Origin: Areca catechu
Lineage: Eukaryota > Streptophyta > Magnoliopsida > Arecales > Arecaceae
Length of the DNA stretch: 64,000 nucleotides
Assembly (NCBI GenBank): GCA_021397845.1
Contig: CM038047.1
Location: 127,206,112 to 127,270,111, forward strand
Direction of reading: 5' to 3'
The notes under the pieces are model-generated. The model did no database searches and had not been told where the DNA came from. It saw only the letters and a program-made list of their open reading frames with translations. The translations under genes were made by a program, and so were the position numbers. Each line of letters begins with the position of its first letter. The stretch's first letter is position 1. Shown here piece after piece: positions 11,561 through 24,096 of this stretch.

Positions 11561-14500
11561 ATAAGGTATGTAAGGTCATAATTGATAGTGGGAGTTGTGT
11601 CAATGCAATTTCCACTAATGCATTAAGAGCCTAGACATACCAATTGTTCCACACCCGACCCCCTATAAGGTATCCTGGATCGAAGCAATCAACATTTCCA
11701 TCCGGTTGTGATGCCAGGTTATAATTCAGGTACAATTCTACCAAGAAAGAGTCTAGTTCGATGTTCTTCCGATGGGGATTAGCAGCATCATTTTAGGAAG
11801 ACCTTGGTTGTATGACCACGATGCCACCCTGTTTGGACGATCGAGCTCATGTGCATTTCACCACTAGGAAAGATGATAGTGATTAATGCGACCCCACCAA
11901 AGGACAATGTTAAGAGAGGGTCAAGTCACTTAAAGGAAAAAGAGTCTAATCTGTATTTGATCTCTACAAAGGAGTTAAAATGAGAAATTGATAGAGGGTC
12001 ACCAGTTTGGATTTTAGTTACCAAGGAAGCTCAAGATCAACCAAAACTAGAATACCCTAAGGAGATCCTAGATTTATTAGAGGAATTCAAAGATGTCTAT
12101 CTTGAAGATTTACCGGATCAATTGCCATCAATAAGAGATATTCAACATGCAATTGATTTAGTACCAGGAGCCACATTGCCAAACCTCCCACACTATAGGA
12201 TGAATCCTACAGAACATCAGGAGCTACAACAACAAGTAGGGGATCTTATGAAAAAGAGATTTATTAGGGAGAGTTTGAGTCCTTGTGCTGTCCTAGCACT
12301 TTTAACTCCTAAAAAGGATGGCAGTTGGAGGATGTGCAAAGATAGCCGGGATATTAACAAGATTACGATAAAGTATCGATTTCTCATACCCCGACTCGAT
12401 GACATGCTAGACATGATGGCCGGATCGACCATCTTTTTAAAAATTGATTTAAAAGGTGGTTACCATCAGGTGAGAGTTAGAATCGGATGAGTGGAAAACG
12501 GCTTTCAAGACCAAAGATGGCCTATATGAGTGGTTGGTGATGCCCTTTAGATTATCAAATGCCCCAAGTACATTTATGAGGGTTATGACTCAGGTGTTAC
12601 GATCATTTATTAGAAAATTCGTGGTCGCATATTTTGATGATATCCTCGTATACAGTAAGACTAGGAAAGATCACTTAGACCACCTCCATTAGATTTGCCA
12701 GGTCCTTAGGAAGGAAGCTTTGTTTTCAAACCTTAAAAAATGTAGCTTCATGTCAACCAGAATCATCTTCTTAGATTTTGTAGTAACACTAGAAGGAGTA
12801 ACCGTCGACCCTGAGAAAGTGAAATCTATAGTTGAGTGGCCTATACCTAGGAATGTTCATGACGTTCGAAGTTTCCACGGGTTAGCTACCTTCTATAGGA
12901 GATTTATCAGAGGGTTTAGCACGATTGTTGCTCCGATCACCGATTGCATTAGGAAGGGCGAATTCGACTAGACTAGAGCTGCCCATAAAGCCTTCCTAGA
13001 GATCAAAGATAGAATGACGAAGGCACTAGTTCTAAGGTTACCCGACTTCACCAAAGTCTTTGAGGTCGCCTGTGATGCATCAGGTGTAGGAATAGGAGGG
13101 GTATTAAGTCAGGAAAATCATCCTATTGCCTATTTTAGTGAGAAACTGAGTGATGCCAAGTTGAAATATTCCACATATGATAAAGAGTTGTATACGGTAT
13201 TACAAGCTCTTAGGTATTGGAGGCATTACTTGCTACCGCAAAAATTCGTTCTCTACTCTGATCACGAAGCACTTTGCTTCCTAAATTCTCAAAAAAAGTT
13301 AAAGCCTAGACATGGCAAGTGGGTCAAATTTATACAAGCCAATACTTTTGTCCTAAAGCACCATACTGGAAGTGAGAATAGGGTAGCTGATGCACTTAGT
13401 AGGAGAACAATGTTGCTGAATTGTGTGAGTATCGAAATAGTCAAATTTGAATGATTAAAGGAAGAATATGAATTTTGTCTAGATTTTGGAAAGATTTATG
13501 AATCAGTGAAGCTAGGGCCATCCACTGAATTTAGTGAGTATGTATTAAGGGATGGTTATTTGTTCAACGAAAATAGGTTGTGTGTTCCCAAGACATCACT
13601 TAGATACTTTCTTATTTGGGAGATACATGTAGGAGGTTTAGCAGGACACTTTGGGCATAATAAAACTATCTTGGCTATAGAGGATCAGTTTTATTGGCCA
13701 AGTCTAAAGAAAAATGTTGCCCAAGTGATAGCCCAGTGTAGGACTTGTACTATAGCTAAGCAACCTAGACATAACACTAAACTATATACCCTACTCCCCG
13801 TCCCAGATTGCCCATGGCAAGAATTGAGTATGGACTTGGTCTTAGGATTACCTAAAACTGCTAGGAAACATGATTCTATTTTCATGGTAGTAGATAGGTT
13901 TTCTAAGATAGCCCATTTCATCCCGTTTTCCCAAACTTATGATGTGTCTAGAGTGGCCAAATTATTCTTTAACGAAGTGGTTAGGTTACATGGATTGCCT
14001 AAGACCATTGTGTCGGACCAAGACGTTAGGTTTACTAGCTACTTTTGGAAAACCTTATAGCATATGCTAGGAACCAAATTGAAGTATTCTACTACCTACC
14101 ACCCCCAAATAGATAGCCAAACTGAGGTAGTAAATCAGAGTTTAGGGAACCTGTTGAGGAGTCTAGTGGGAGAAAATACTGCTAATTGGGATCTATTGTT
14201 ATCGAGAGCGGAGTTTGCTTATAATAACTCAATCAACAGATCTACAGGGAAGAGCCTATTTGAAATCGTTCATGGATACAATCCAAGGAAGCCATTGGAT
14301 CTGATTTCCTTACCTATTTATGCACGTATATCTGAGTCAGCTGAGTCTTTTGCACAGCATATAAAGAACTTGCATCAAGAAATAAATAAGAAAATTAAAG
14401 CGAGCAATGATTCATATACACAAACGGCTAATTTAAGCAAAAGGTTCAAAAAGTTTAAAGTAGGAGACCAAGTTATGGTCAGGCTCAGGCCTAAATGATT

Positions 14501-15035
14501 TCCATCTGGAACTGTCAAAAAGTTACATGCCCGGAGTGCGGGACCTTATAAAATAATTGATAAGTTTGGACCTAATGCCTATGAGATAGACCTACCTTTA
14601 AATTTGGGTATAAGTCCAACTTTCAACATATCAAATCTTGTAGAGTATAGGGAGCTGATGTTGCTACCTAGTGAGCCTTTTGGGCCTGATCCTATTCTTG
14701 AGAGCGAACCAACCCATGAGTGTCCAATAGCCAAATCCACAAATCGGAGAGATAGGGTTGAACGAATTCTGGATGACAAAATGATTGTTACCCGGAATAA
14801 GGACTACCAGCGATTCTTGGTTCGTTGGCAAGGACATCCCGAGTCAGATGACACTTGGATAACTCAGGTTGATCTGCAGAAGATCACCCCATACTTGCTA
14901 GAGAAGTACTTGAGCCAGTCTAACCCTTACTCGACGGGGTCGAGTTCCTCCCACCTGAGGAGAATTGGTAAGGACACCAGGGCCCAAAAATATCGACAGG
15001 TTGAACCCACATCCTTGTGGATCACCTGTGAATGA
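11561..15035 (+). pseudogene. pol: Gypsy pol with C-terminal chromodomain, broken
   Basis: Protease has IIDSGSCVNAIS near 11579 (D-S-G kept). RT runs from about 12120 to 12950, with a frameshift near 12488; the catalytic motif YFDD is at 12630-12641. RNase H (about 13050-13430) shows ACDASGVGIGG and LYSDHEAL. Integrase has an H-H-C-C zinc finger (13626-13750) and catalytic Asp in MDLV, Asp in VSDQD and Glu in QTEVVNQ. A GPF/Y-like segment (14530-14600) and a chromodomain (about 14757-14900, RFLVRWQGHPESDDTW) follow. The reading frame passes through the PPT and stops inside the 3' LTR. Several stops (for example 12970, 13452, 14058, 14496) make it inactive. Confidence 0.92.
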
Positions 15036-18000
15036 AACCATGGACCCAACCCTTTTATTCATGTAATTAATTTATTTTAATTTCTATTATTTTAGGTTAG
15101 TTAGGGTTATCCCCTATTACCAACTAGAATTAGGGTTTTATTTATTTAGCCTTTTGGGCTAAACCCCTTTTACCAAGTTGAATTACTTATTTACATGTCT
15201 TGTCTTTTTGGTATGGGCACCAGACTCAGAAAAAGACTTCAGGGCTCCATCTGCATCTTTGATTGACCTTGCCCGAATAATTAGGGTTTTCTGGTTTTGT
15301 AATAAGGGTTGACTTGGTCAACTCAATTTTAGTCTTGAGTTTGTATTTCCCTGTAATTTAAATTTTGTTGAGTCATGTTGACTCAATACAAGTCCTAGTA
15401 GTAGTCTAGGTCTTCTCCAGGTTGGTGCTACTTTTTTTTCAGTCAAGTCAAGGTCCAGGGTGCCACATTTTTTCTCCCAAGCCCAAGCATGTGGGCGCCA
15501 CACTCCCAGCCACACGCTAGAGTCCAGGAGGCGCCACATCTCCATCCAGTGTCTTTGGTCCCTACACCACAAGAAGTAAGTTCCTTTTTTTTCTTGCACC
15601 ACTTGGGAGAGAAATCCATCAAGATACCTCAATCCAAGGAGGAGCCAATTTCTTTCTAGATAAACCCACGCCAGGATGGCAAGAATTTTTCTTGAAGAGA
15701 GGATCAAGGAGGTGCCCCACAATGTTCCATAAAAATCCAAGTTATAAAAGGGAAGAGAGCATGTCTTAGAGAGGAATTCAAGGAGGTTCTCAAAAGTTTC
15801 CAAAAGTGCCAAAGCCATGAAAGGAAGAAGCCTAAACTTGTGGAGCAAGACTAGGAGTTGTCCAAATGAGCCAAACCATGAAGGGAAAATCCTTGATTCA
15901 TGGAGAGATACTAGGAGACCCCCCCATAACCTGCCATTTGGAGCTGATTTCAAGTTTTCTTGGAGTTTTGGGGCTACCCACTCATGGAAGGAGTCTTGGG
16001 AAGAGAATTTGATGCCTAAAGTGTGGGTTAGTCATATTAGTCCCACATGGAAAATGTATAAAATTTTATTTTTTTGTTATGTCTAAATATTCAACTCTAT
16101 GTAACTCTTGAATTTACTGATGAATGAAATCAATTTCTGTGTGAGCAACTTTGTGTTTCTCTCTTCCACACTTGTATTCAGGTGTTGAGCTCCGTGAGGG
16201 AGTACGTCCAGGTTCCCTAGGAACCTTGAGGAGGTGTGAGATCTCCAAACCCTACCAAAACCCTAGGTTAGCCACTTCAATTCCAAACCCTAGCCGCCCA
16301 TCATCTTCTTCATTCCACCAATCATCCAAACCCTAATCTACCTCATCATCTCATGGCCCCTCTGTTCCAAGTAGAGGCCGACCACCAGTATCCGGGTCCA
16401 GATCAGGTACTTCGAATACAGAGCAAATCCCAGAGGAAGTCAGATCAGCATCCAAGAGAATCAGGATTTCAACAACATCAATTTTCAAGTTTTTCTTATC
16501 TGGTAAATCCTTTCTTTGAGTATCTGGTTCCTTAACTTGTTCTTCTTCTTTCCCAGATCCTGAGTTCAGGAGAAGCTAACCCTGCCAAAGGACCAGTATT
16601 GGAGGACCCATTGCGAAGATATCCGAATCCGAGGATCCAATAATCTGCTCGAGAGAGTCCTTCCACCAAACTCTGTGAAGATCACTGCCTGGTACATAAC
16701 CCTTCCCATCTCTTTAGTTCTGTCCTGTTGAAAGTTCAGAGCAAAACCCTAGGTCTGGGAGTTTCTCAACCCACAACGATCCTTTACTTCTGAACTACTC
16801 TGATAATCTAGTTTCTTTGAATTGTGCTTTCAATTATTATATAGTTTCTTTCAATTTAGTTTAACTTTCCTTTAAGTCTAAGCCGACTTCTGAAAATATA
16901 AAAAAAAAAAAGAAAAAAGAAAAAGAATTAGTCTTAATTTTCTTCCGCATCGCATCATCTCTTTGTTCTGCATCATTTTTGGTATCAGAGCTTTTGTCCT
17001 GCATCACTTTTGATTGCCATTTGATCAAATTGGGTTCCAATTAATCAAGTAGGGCTTTAATTATTTATTGAATCCTGTAAAACAATTAGTTATTGAATCC
17101 TGTATTACAAGGGAAACCTAATTGTGAGACCCATGTGACTCCATGTGCTAGCACAAGTTCTTGCCATATGCTAGCCTATTTTGGTGTCACCTTTGCATGG
17201 TTTCAGGACAACTACTGCCACATCACCAAGGGGACAATAACACATAGCCTGTCACTTGAGTTTGGACATGCTACACAAGTCAAGACAACACCACATGGTC
17301 AGCCCATAAGAAAATTATTTGGCACCTCATATTTTAAGAAGAGTAAAGTAAAAGGAGTCTGCTTTATCTGGCATCCTCTTCCCCTCTCTTGTCGCCTACT
17401 TCCAAGATGGCCCATCCAAGAAACAAGGGAGGTTCAAATTTAAACAACAAAGAGTCCATGAGAAGGAGCTCTCTTCATTTAAATTTCAAATAGGATTCCA
17501 CATCAGATGAAATCACGCCCAAGGGAGAAGTGCGCCATCTGCTTCTGTTTCTTCATGCTAATTCCAAGTTGCCGTCCCATTTGAAGAGTTCCAAGGAATT
17601 TAAACTTCAAATGAAAGCCCTCATCCAATCTTCATTCAAATTCAAGAGGACTTATCCTTCATCCAAACTCCATTCAAATTCCTTTAGCCAACCAAGAGAG
17701 TCCCATTTCAGATTTAACGGTGATTCAAGAAGGAATTTGTGCCAAGAAGGATTTCATGCCAACTTAAGAAGAAATAAGAAGGAAATTAGCACCTTGCTCC
17801 AGAGGGTTGTCGCCCAATTCAGGATCAAGCCATTCAAAATTCAAGCTCAAGGAGAAGTCCAAGATTTCAAGGAAGTTTTAAATTCAAAAAATTTAATTGA
17901 GTCCTATTGTATTTCTTGTAGGGAATAATCCTATAAATAGGACCCTGTACCCCTTGTAAAAGTAATGAATATTTTATGAAATGAAATGAAACTTTGCCAA

Positions 18001-18718
18001 ATTCTTCTTCCAATTCCTTTCTAGCTGCGATGGCTGATAGGTGCTAGGTGTGACGCCTAGAACACTTGGGTGCGACGTCCAGGTTCTACCGAGGTGCGAC
18101 GCCCTGTTTATCCATCCAATCGCTCCATCAGATCTGATCCCTAAGTCTTTTCAAGGCCTTCATCCAATGATTTGAAGAGATCCTAGAAGCCAACCAAAGA
18201 AGAAGATCCCTGGGAGAACCAATTATCCTGGCGCCAGCCTTCCTTTTAGCTTTTGATTTCCAATGTTTAATTACTATTTTTAGTAATTTTTGGTAGATTC
18301 TCTTGAGATCCGACTCTGAACATCGATGTCCATGCTTTGGAATCAGTTCGATCGAAATCTGGATGTCAGGAGAGATTAGTTTGGAGTCCGATTCTTCAAC
18401 CCTAAAGTGCAGTGATCCAGATCTTCATCAGAGGAGGCTTCTAAGCATATCGGTAACTCAAGATCCCTTTCTCTTCCTCTAGATCTGATGTTAGAATGTA
18501 GGAAGCTAATCTAGGATGGTTTCTCAATCACCGTGATCCATCTAATTAATTATTTTGTTAGGTATGCATGCGGGTGATGTAATCCAGTATTTAGTTGCTT
18601 GCTATAAATTCTTTTAATGTATTGTTTAATAGGCTGTTAGGTTAATGAACATTTGCTCTCGATTAACATAAAATTTAAATCAACCTTTAGTAATGCATCA
18701 CATCCATGTCCCGCATCA
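14966..18718 (+). repeat. Gypsy 3' LTR, interrupted by a solo LTR
   Basis: Begins TGGTAAGGACACC after the PPT-like GAGGAGAAT and ends CCGCATCA. Residues 15209-17011 are an inserted solo LTR plus one target-site copy. The two outer parts rejoin to match the 5' LTR. TATA box at 17931-17940. Confidence 0.93.
15209..17006 (+). mobile_element. Solo LTR (1.8 kb) of a related Gypsy family, TSD CTTTT
   Basis: Begins TGGTATGGGCACC and ends TGTCCTGCATCA. Flanked by CTTTT at 15204-15208 and 17007-17011. The start resembles the LTRs of the surrounding Gypsy and of the composite at 43624 (TGGTGGGGGCACC), so all three families are related. A TATA-like TGTATAAAAT lies at 16055-16064 and an A-rich tract at about 16899-16925. 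Oddly, TTTTTGGTATCAGAGC, a primer-site sequence, occurs inside it about 25 bp before its end. The long minus-strand open frame within (15318-15953) has no retroelement similarity. Confidence 0.88.
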
Positions 18719-18723
18719 TAATG

Positions 18724-21672
18724 GCAAGGGAAAAATAATTAGAATCAGTAAGATCAAAATAACCCCTGTACTTTTATTGAAAATATATTGCTAGTAGACA
18801 AGTTGAAGCATAATTTATTAAGTATTAGCCAATTATGTGATAAAGGCTTTAAGGTTGTCTTTGAATTATCTGTGTATTGTAACAAACTCTCTTGATTCTA
18901 GCAGTAAGTTCATTGGATATAGACTTGAAAATATTTATGTGGTAGACCTTAATGATCTAGTCATGTCTAGTAGTTCCAGTCTAGTTGCAATGAATGCTAA
19001 GACCAAGGAGCCATGTTTACTTTGGCATGACAATTAGGTCATGCTAGCATGCATACTATTGCCGAGTTAATTTTCAAGAATCTATTTAGAGGCATGCCTA
19101 AATTTAAAGTAGATCTTAATTATGTTTGCGATGCATGCCAAATGGGTAAACAAACTAGGAAAAGTTTTAAATCTAAAAATATGATTTCAACTACTATACC
19201 CTTTGAGCTACTATACATGGACTTATTTGGACCAACTAAGACCACAGGCCTATATGGTATGAAATATGCTCTTGTGATAGTAGATGATTTCTTTAGATTT
19301 ACTTGGATTTTGTTTATCGCTCATAAAGATGAAACTTTTAAAATCTTTCAAAAATTCCACAAAAAAAATTCAAATCAGAAAAATCTTTCAATAGTTTCAA
19401 TTAGGAGTGATCACGGCATGAAATTTGAAAATCAATTTTTTGATGATTATTGCATAGAAAATGGCATTGATCATAACTTTTCGCTCCTAGGACACCGCAA
19501 CAAAATGGCGTTGTAGAGAAGAAAAATGGGACTTTGGAAGAAATGGCCCAAACAATGTTATGTGAAGGCAATCTTCCAAGATACTTTTGGGCAAAAGTCA
19601 TGAACACTGTTTGTTATATTTTGAACCGTGTTTTGATTCATCCAATTTTAAAGAAAACCCCCTATGAGCTTTGGAATGAAAGGAAACCCAACATTAATTA
19701 CTTTCATGTATTTGGTTGTAAATGCTTTATGCTTAATAATGGTCAGGATAATCTAGGAAAATTTGATACTAAATTTGATGAAGTAATTTTTCTTGGTTAT
19801 TCATTACATAGCAAAGCATATAAAGTATTAACAAATGAATTTTAATTGTAGAAGAATCAATGCATGCCATTTTTGATGAAACCAACCCATCACTATCTAA
19901 AAAAGAATAGTGCATAGACAATGTTGCAGGTACTCTTCAAAAAAAAATGGAAGACATGAGCATACAAGAAAGACCAACTCAAGAAGGAGAAGAAATGGTA
20001 AGTAAGGATCATGCTGATCTACCAAGGGAATGGAGGTATGTAACCTCTCATCCAAGAGATTTGATTATTGGTGATCCTTCACAAGGTGTTAGGACTTGGT
20101 CATCACATAGAGATGCACATAACTACAGAGCTTTTGTGTTATAAATAGAACCTCATAGCTTAGAAGAAGCTGAATCTAACCTAAATTGGATGATGGCCAT
20201 GCATGAAGAACTAAACCAGTTTGAAAAAAATAAGGTATGGACTTTAGTTGATAGACCATCAAACCATCCCATCATAGGAACAAAATGGGTCTATATAAAC
20301 AAGTTAGATGAACAAAGCAACATAACTAGAAAAAAAGCTAGATTAGTGGTTATGGGATATAACTATGAAGAAGGTATAGATTTTGATGAAACATATACAC
20401 CTGTAGCAAGAGTAGAAGCCATTAGATTACTTCTTGCATTTGCTTTCTACATGAATTTCAAACTCTTTCAAATGGACATGAAAAGTGCATTCTTGAATAG
20501 TTTTATATCTGAACAAGTTTTTGTAGAATAGGCACCAGGTTTTGAAAGTCATGCTTTTCCAAATCATATTTTTAAACATAATAAAGCATTATATGGTTTG
20601 AAATTAGCACCTAGAGCCTGGTATAATAGATTAGCACTTTCTTGCTTGAAAATGATTTTACAAGAGGAAATGTTGATAAAACTCTTTTTATCAAAAAGAA
20701 AAGCAATGATATATTAATTGTATAGATTTATATTGATGATATTATTTTTATTGCAACTAACGAAACTCTTTGTGAAGAATTTGCTAAGTTGATGCAGGAT
20801 GATTTTGAAATGAGTCTAATGGGTGAACTGAACTACTTCTTTGGACTTCAAGTAAAATAATCAAAAGAAAAAATCTTCATAAACCAAGCCAAGTACATCA
20901 AAGAAATCATCAAGAAGTTTGGTATGGAGACAAGCAAAGAAATGAGCATACCCATGAGCTCAACCTACAGATTGGATAAAGATGAAGAAGGCAATAACAT
21001 TGATCAAAAACTATATCGAGGTATGATTGGATCTTTGTTGTACTTAACTACAAGTAGACCTGATATCTTGTTTAGCGTATATGTTTGTGCTAGATTTCAA
21101 TCTAATCCAAAAGAAGCACATATGCTTGCTGTGAAAAGAATAATAAGATATCTGAGAGGAACAAATAATCTAGGTCTATGGTATTCAAAATATTCTTCAT
21201 TAAATTTATTTGGTTATTCTGATGCTGATTATGGTGGATGCAAAATAGATAAAAAAAGTACTAGTGGCACATGTCAATTTCTAGGATTGAATTTAATCTA
21301 ATGGCACTGTAAGAAACAAAACATGGTAGCACTATCTACTGCTAATGCAGAGTATGTTTTGCAGGAAGTTGTTATGCATAAGTGTTATGGATAAAACAAT
21401 AACTAGAAGACTTTGGTGTTATACAAGCTAAAATTCCTATCAAGTGTGATAACACAAGTGCTATAAATTTATCAAAAAATCCAATTCAGCATTCTAGAAC
21501 AAAGCATATAAAAATTAGACATCATTTTATTATAGATCATGTTTTAAATGGTGATATTGAATTAGAATTCATCCCTACTAAAAACCAACTTGCTGACATT
21601 TTCACTAAGCCACTCAATTAGGATAGATTTGAGATGATTAAAGGAGAATTAGATCTTTGTGATTCTTTTTAG
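18724..21672 (+). pseudogene. pol: Sirevirus pol (protease end, integrase, RT, RNase H), broken
   Basis: Continues the protease (NGKGKIIRI) and then gives LLSISQLCDKG-like sequence and the pre-integrase LLWHD. The integrase zinc-finger cysteines (CDACQMGK) lie near 19129, with catalytic Asp in YMDLFGP, Asp in RSDHG and Glu in VERKNGTLEE (one shift between them). RT starts with MHEELNQFEKNKVWTLV (20190) and has FKLFQMDMKSAFLN; the YIDD motif is at 20729-20740. RNase H has YSDADYGGCKIDKKSTSG and ALSTANAEY, and the end is DIFTKPLNQDRF. Stops and shifts occur throughout. Expected role: protease, integration and reverse transcription in the particle. Confidence 0.92.
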
Positions 21673-21826
21673 AAAATTTTCCTAACCTAATTTCTTCAAA
21701 ATTAAGAAAAAATTATCTAGAAAGCCTCCTACATCAATTCAATATCTTTGAACACCTTTCCATGCAATTTTCTAGATTTAATTTTCATTTCTAAACATTC
21801 TTTTAACTCTTGTGGAAAGTTTCTCT

Positions 21827-21945
21827 TCGAGTCGACTCGAGCAATTATGCTCAGGTCGAGCCGACTCGAATCACTGTGTAATTTTAATTTTGCTCTGGTC
21901 GAGCCGACTCGGGCAATTTAGGGTTAGCTGAGCTGATTCGAATAT
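21827..21945 (+). repeat. Internal cluster of the LTR palindrome motif
   Basis: Between pol and the third ORF there are four copies of the GAGCCGACTCG motif, one a perfect 14-mer palindrome, TCGAGTCGACTCGA (21827-21840). The same motif forms the arrays in both LTRs of this element, so it is not confined to the LTR. Confidence 0.75.
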
Positions 21946-22103
21946 CAGGCAAACTATTTTTTAATAAAGTCGATTAACTTATTCCGAGCTTTAATGCTTT
22001 TCATTCTCGCTCTAAACCCTTGCATTCCTCTCGATATCACTCCCATTCCTATGAAATCCTTTCTCCTTAGCTCCAATTCCATCGTTCTTCCCAAATTAGA
22101 GCA

Positions 22104-24096
22104 ATGGCACCCAAAATGGCCATGGGAAAAGGTCAAAGAGAACTGTTCCCTTGACTGAGATAGAAAGAAGAACCAAACATCAGCAAGAGGAGCCAACTCG
22201 GATAGAAGAAAGGGTAGAATAGTAGGAAATCACTGAAGAAAGAGAAATGGTTGCAACTCCCTCTCCAAGACAAGTCATTTCCATGTCAAACCGGCCTGTA
22301 ACCAGTGGTAGGATAATAATCTTTTCATTTCTCAAAGAAATAGGGTTATGGATAGGTGATTCAATTGAAGAACTAGGGTGGGGCTTTTTCTGTTCTCTAA
22401 ATGAGCTAACTTATCCAACCCTAGTAAGAACCTTTTATGAAATTCTAAGACTTGAAGCTAATCATATAAAATCCACTATTAAAGGCAAGAGGATCATTGT
22501 CACTGAGGAAAGGCTAAGTAGTTTGTTGGAAATGCCTAAAGAGGGTGTAAAACATTTAGTACTAAAAGATAAAGAGAAGACCCTCAGAACTATATTGAAC
22601 AGAACTGATATCAATGGTGTTGGCAATGTAATGGCCAACACCTTATCACTTGAGATGAGGCTCCTACATTTTTTCATTAGCCACATTTTTCTTTCGAGGA
22701 CAGGCAAATTCGACTGGGTTAGCGAAAGGGACTTATGTTTAATGGAGCATATAATTAAGGGGGAGGCCCTCAATTTTCCATATATAATGATTATGCAAAT
22801 GAGAGAGGCAGTAAGGAAGGTTAAAGCTTGTTTACCATATGGCATGGTACTAACCCTACTGTTTCAAGCATCTAGAGTCAACCTTGAAGGGGAAGATGGA
22901 AGTCCCCTACATGACACAGACACATATTCCTCCAAGTCTTTGCTTCGTATGGGTTATCAGTTGAGTGGGGGAATTTGGAAAAAGAAAGGATCTGAAGAAA
23001 AAGCTATAGCAACTTCTAGCAGTGAGGATGACAGTGACAGTGAGAAGCTACCTAGAGAGATCACTTCTGACACTATTGCACCCTCTACACTTGAGCCTTC
23101 AGAGCTTGTTGTTGATGTGCCTGTTGTTGCAATTGCTGAGACTGAGCCTGCTTATACTGCTGAGGCTATGGAGACTGTGCACACAGAGTATGGGAGTCCT
23201 AGATTTTCTCTTTCACTTGCTTCTCCACTAGTACCAGTCTCAACATTTGTTCCAGCTGCACCTTCTGCTCTAGGATCTTTTGCACAAGGACCATCTATTG
23301 ACATATCAGGTGTTTTAGTGACTCAAGATTTCATTGCACAGCAGATGAGGTCACTGACTGATACTATGACCAGTTCCTTGACTTCTATGTTCAGTGAGCT
23401 TCGCTAGTCAGTTGATATTAGATTAGATTAGATTGGTGGTGAGGTCAGAGAGCTACGCTCTAAAGTTGACATGATAGAGTCCAACAAACCAGTACCCCAA
23501 GTTGAGTTGCAGCCCATATCTGATACACTCAGGACAGCCACTAAAATTATTAAAAATTCAGTTGACAAAGTATAGAAGAGTTTAGAGCTGAACTAAAAGA
23601 AATGAGTTTCAAAATGGGAGGATTGGAACATGGCAAGAAGATGGAGGAAGACTACACCAAAGGCATTAGGATCTTGAGATCAATGTTTGGCAGACTGCGG
23701 GGGTCAGCTAAAGCTTTTGCTAATGCCCAGGCTACTGAATTGCTTGCACTGAATACTTGGATTAAGAAGATGGAGGAAGAGCTTAGCTCTATTTGGATGA
23801 CCCTCACTGAACTTCAAACCTTAGTCATTGCATCCTTTGCTACTCCTAGACCTCAGTCTATACCTACACCATCTCCTAGACCTCAGCTTGTAGCTGCACC
23901 TGTACCTACACCTTCTTCACATCTAAGGCAGCCTGCACCACACCTTAGGCCACATGATTCTGAGCCACAGTATGTGGATCTTATAGCCTCAATGCCATCT
24001 TTTGGACCACCTTTTGGACCAACCAGTAGCACTAGTGCAAAGGTCAAGGAAGAACCTGTAAAACCTATTATACAATTGCCTAGTGATAGTGAATAG
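22104..24096 (+). pseudogene. Third ORF of the Sirevirus (env-like position), broken
   Basis: Starts at ATG 22104 (MAPKMAMGKGQRE), breaks by frameshift, and is open at 22247-23407 (386 codons). Residues 25-220 resemble the plant transposon-associated domain found in the extra ORF of Sireviruses: LTYPTLVRTFYEILRLEA, KGKRIIVTEERLSSLLEMP, and an all-helical block to about 22860. A Ser/Glu/Asp-rich, then Thr/Pro/Ala-rich region follows. After a stop at 23405 and a shift near 23577, the last part (23602-24096) is a probable coiled coil (RLRGSAKAFANAQATELLAL) with a Pro-rich tail. I see no convincing signal peptide. Position after pol, in the same sense, fits the env-like or accessory ORF; the function is unknown to me. 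Confidence 0.75.

Larger units (their letters stand above)
7476..18718 (+). mobile_element. Chromovirus-type Gypsy retrotransposon inserted in the Sirevirus
   Basis: 5' LTR 7476-9435, primer site 9440, gag-pol, PPT, and 3' LTR 14966-18718. The LTRs start TGGTRAGG and end GCATCA. Flanking 5-bp direct repeats TAATG at 7471-7475 and 18719-18723 fix both ends. Pol order (protease, RT, RNase H, integrase, chromodomain) is that of chromoviruses. The gag-pol frame has about ten stops or shifts. The 3' LTR carries a further solo LTR. This insertion is younger than the Sirevirus and older than the solo LTR. Confidence 0.95.

Noticed and set aside
15318..15953. 211-codon minus-strand open frame
   Set aside because: Lies inside the solo LTR, has biased Leu/Trp-rich composition, no domain, and no counterpart in the sense strand of the element.
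22462..22845. 127-codon minus-strand open frame
   Set aside because: Shadow of the Sirevirus third ORF, which has the recognisable domain in the plus frame.
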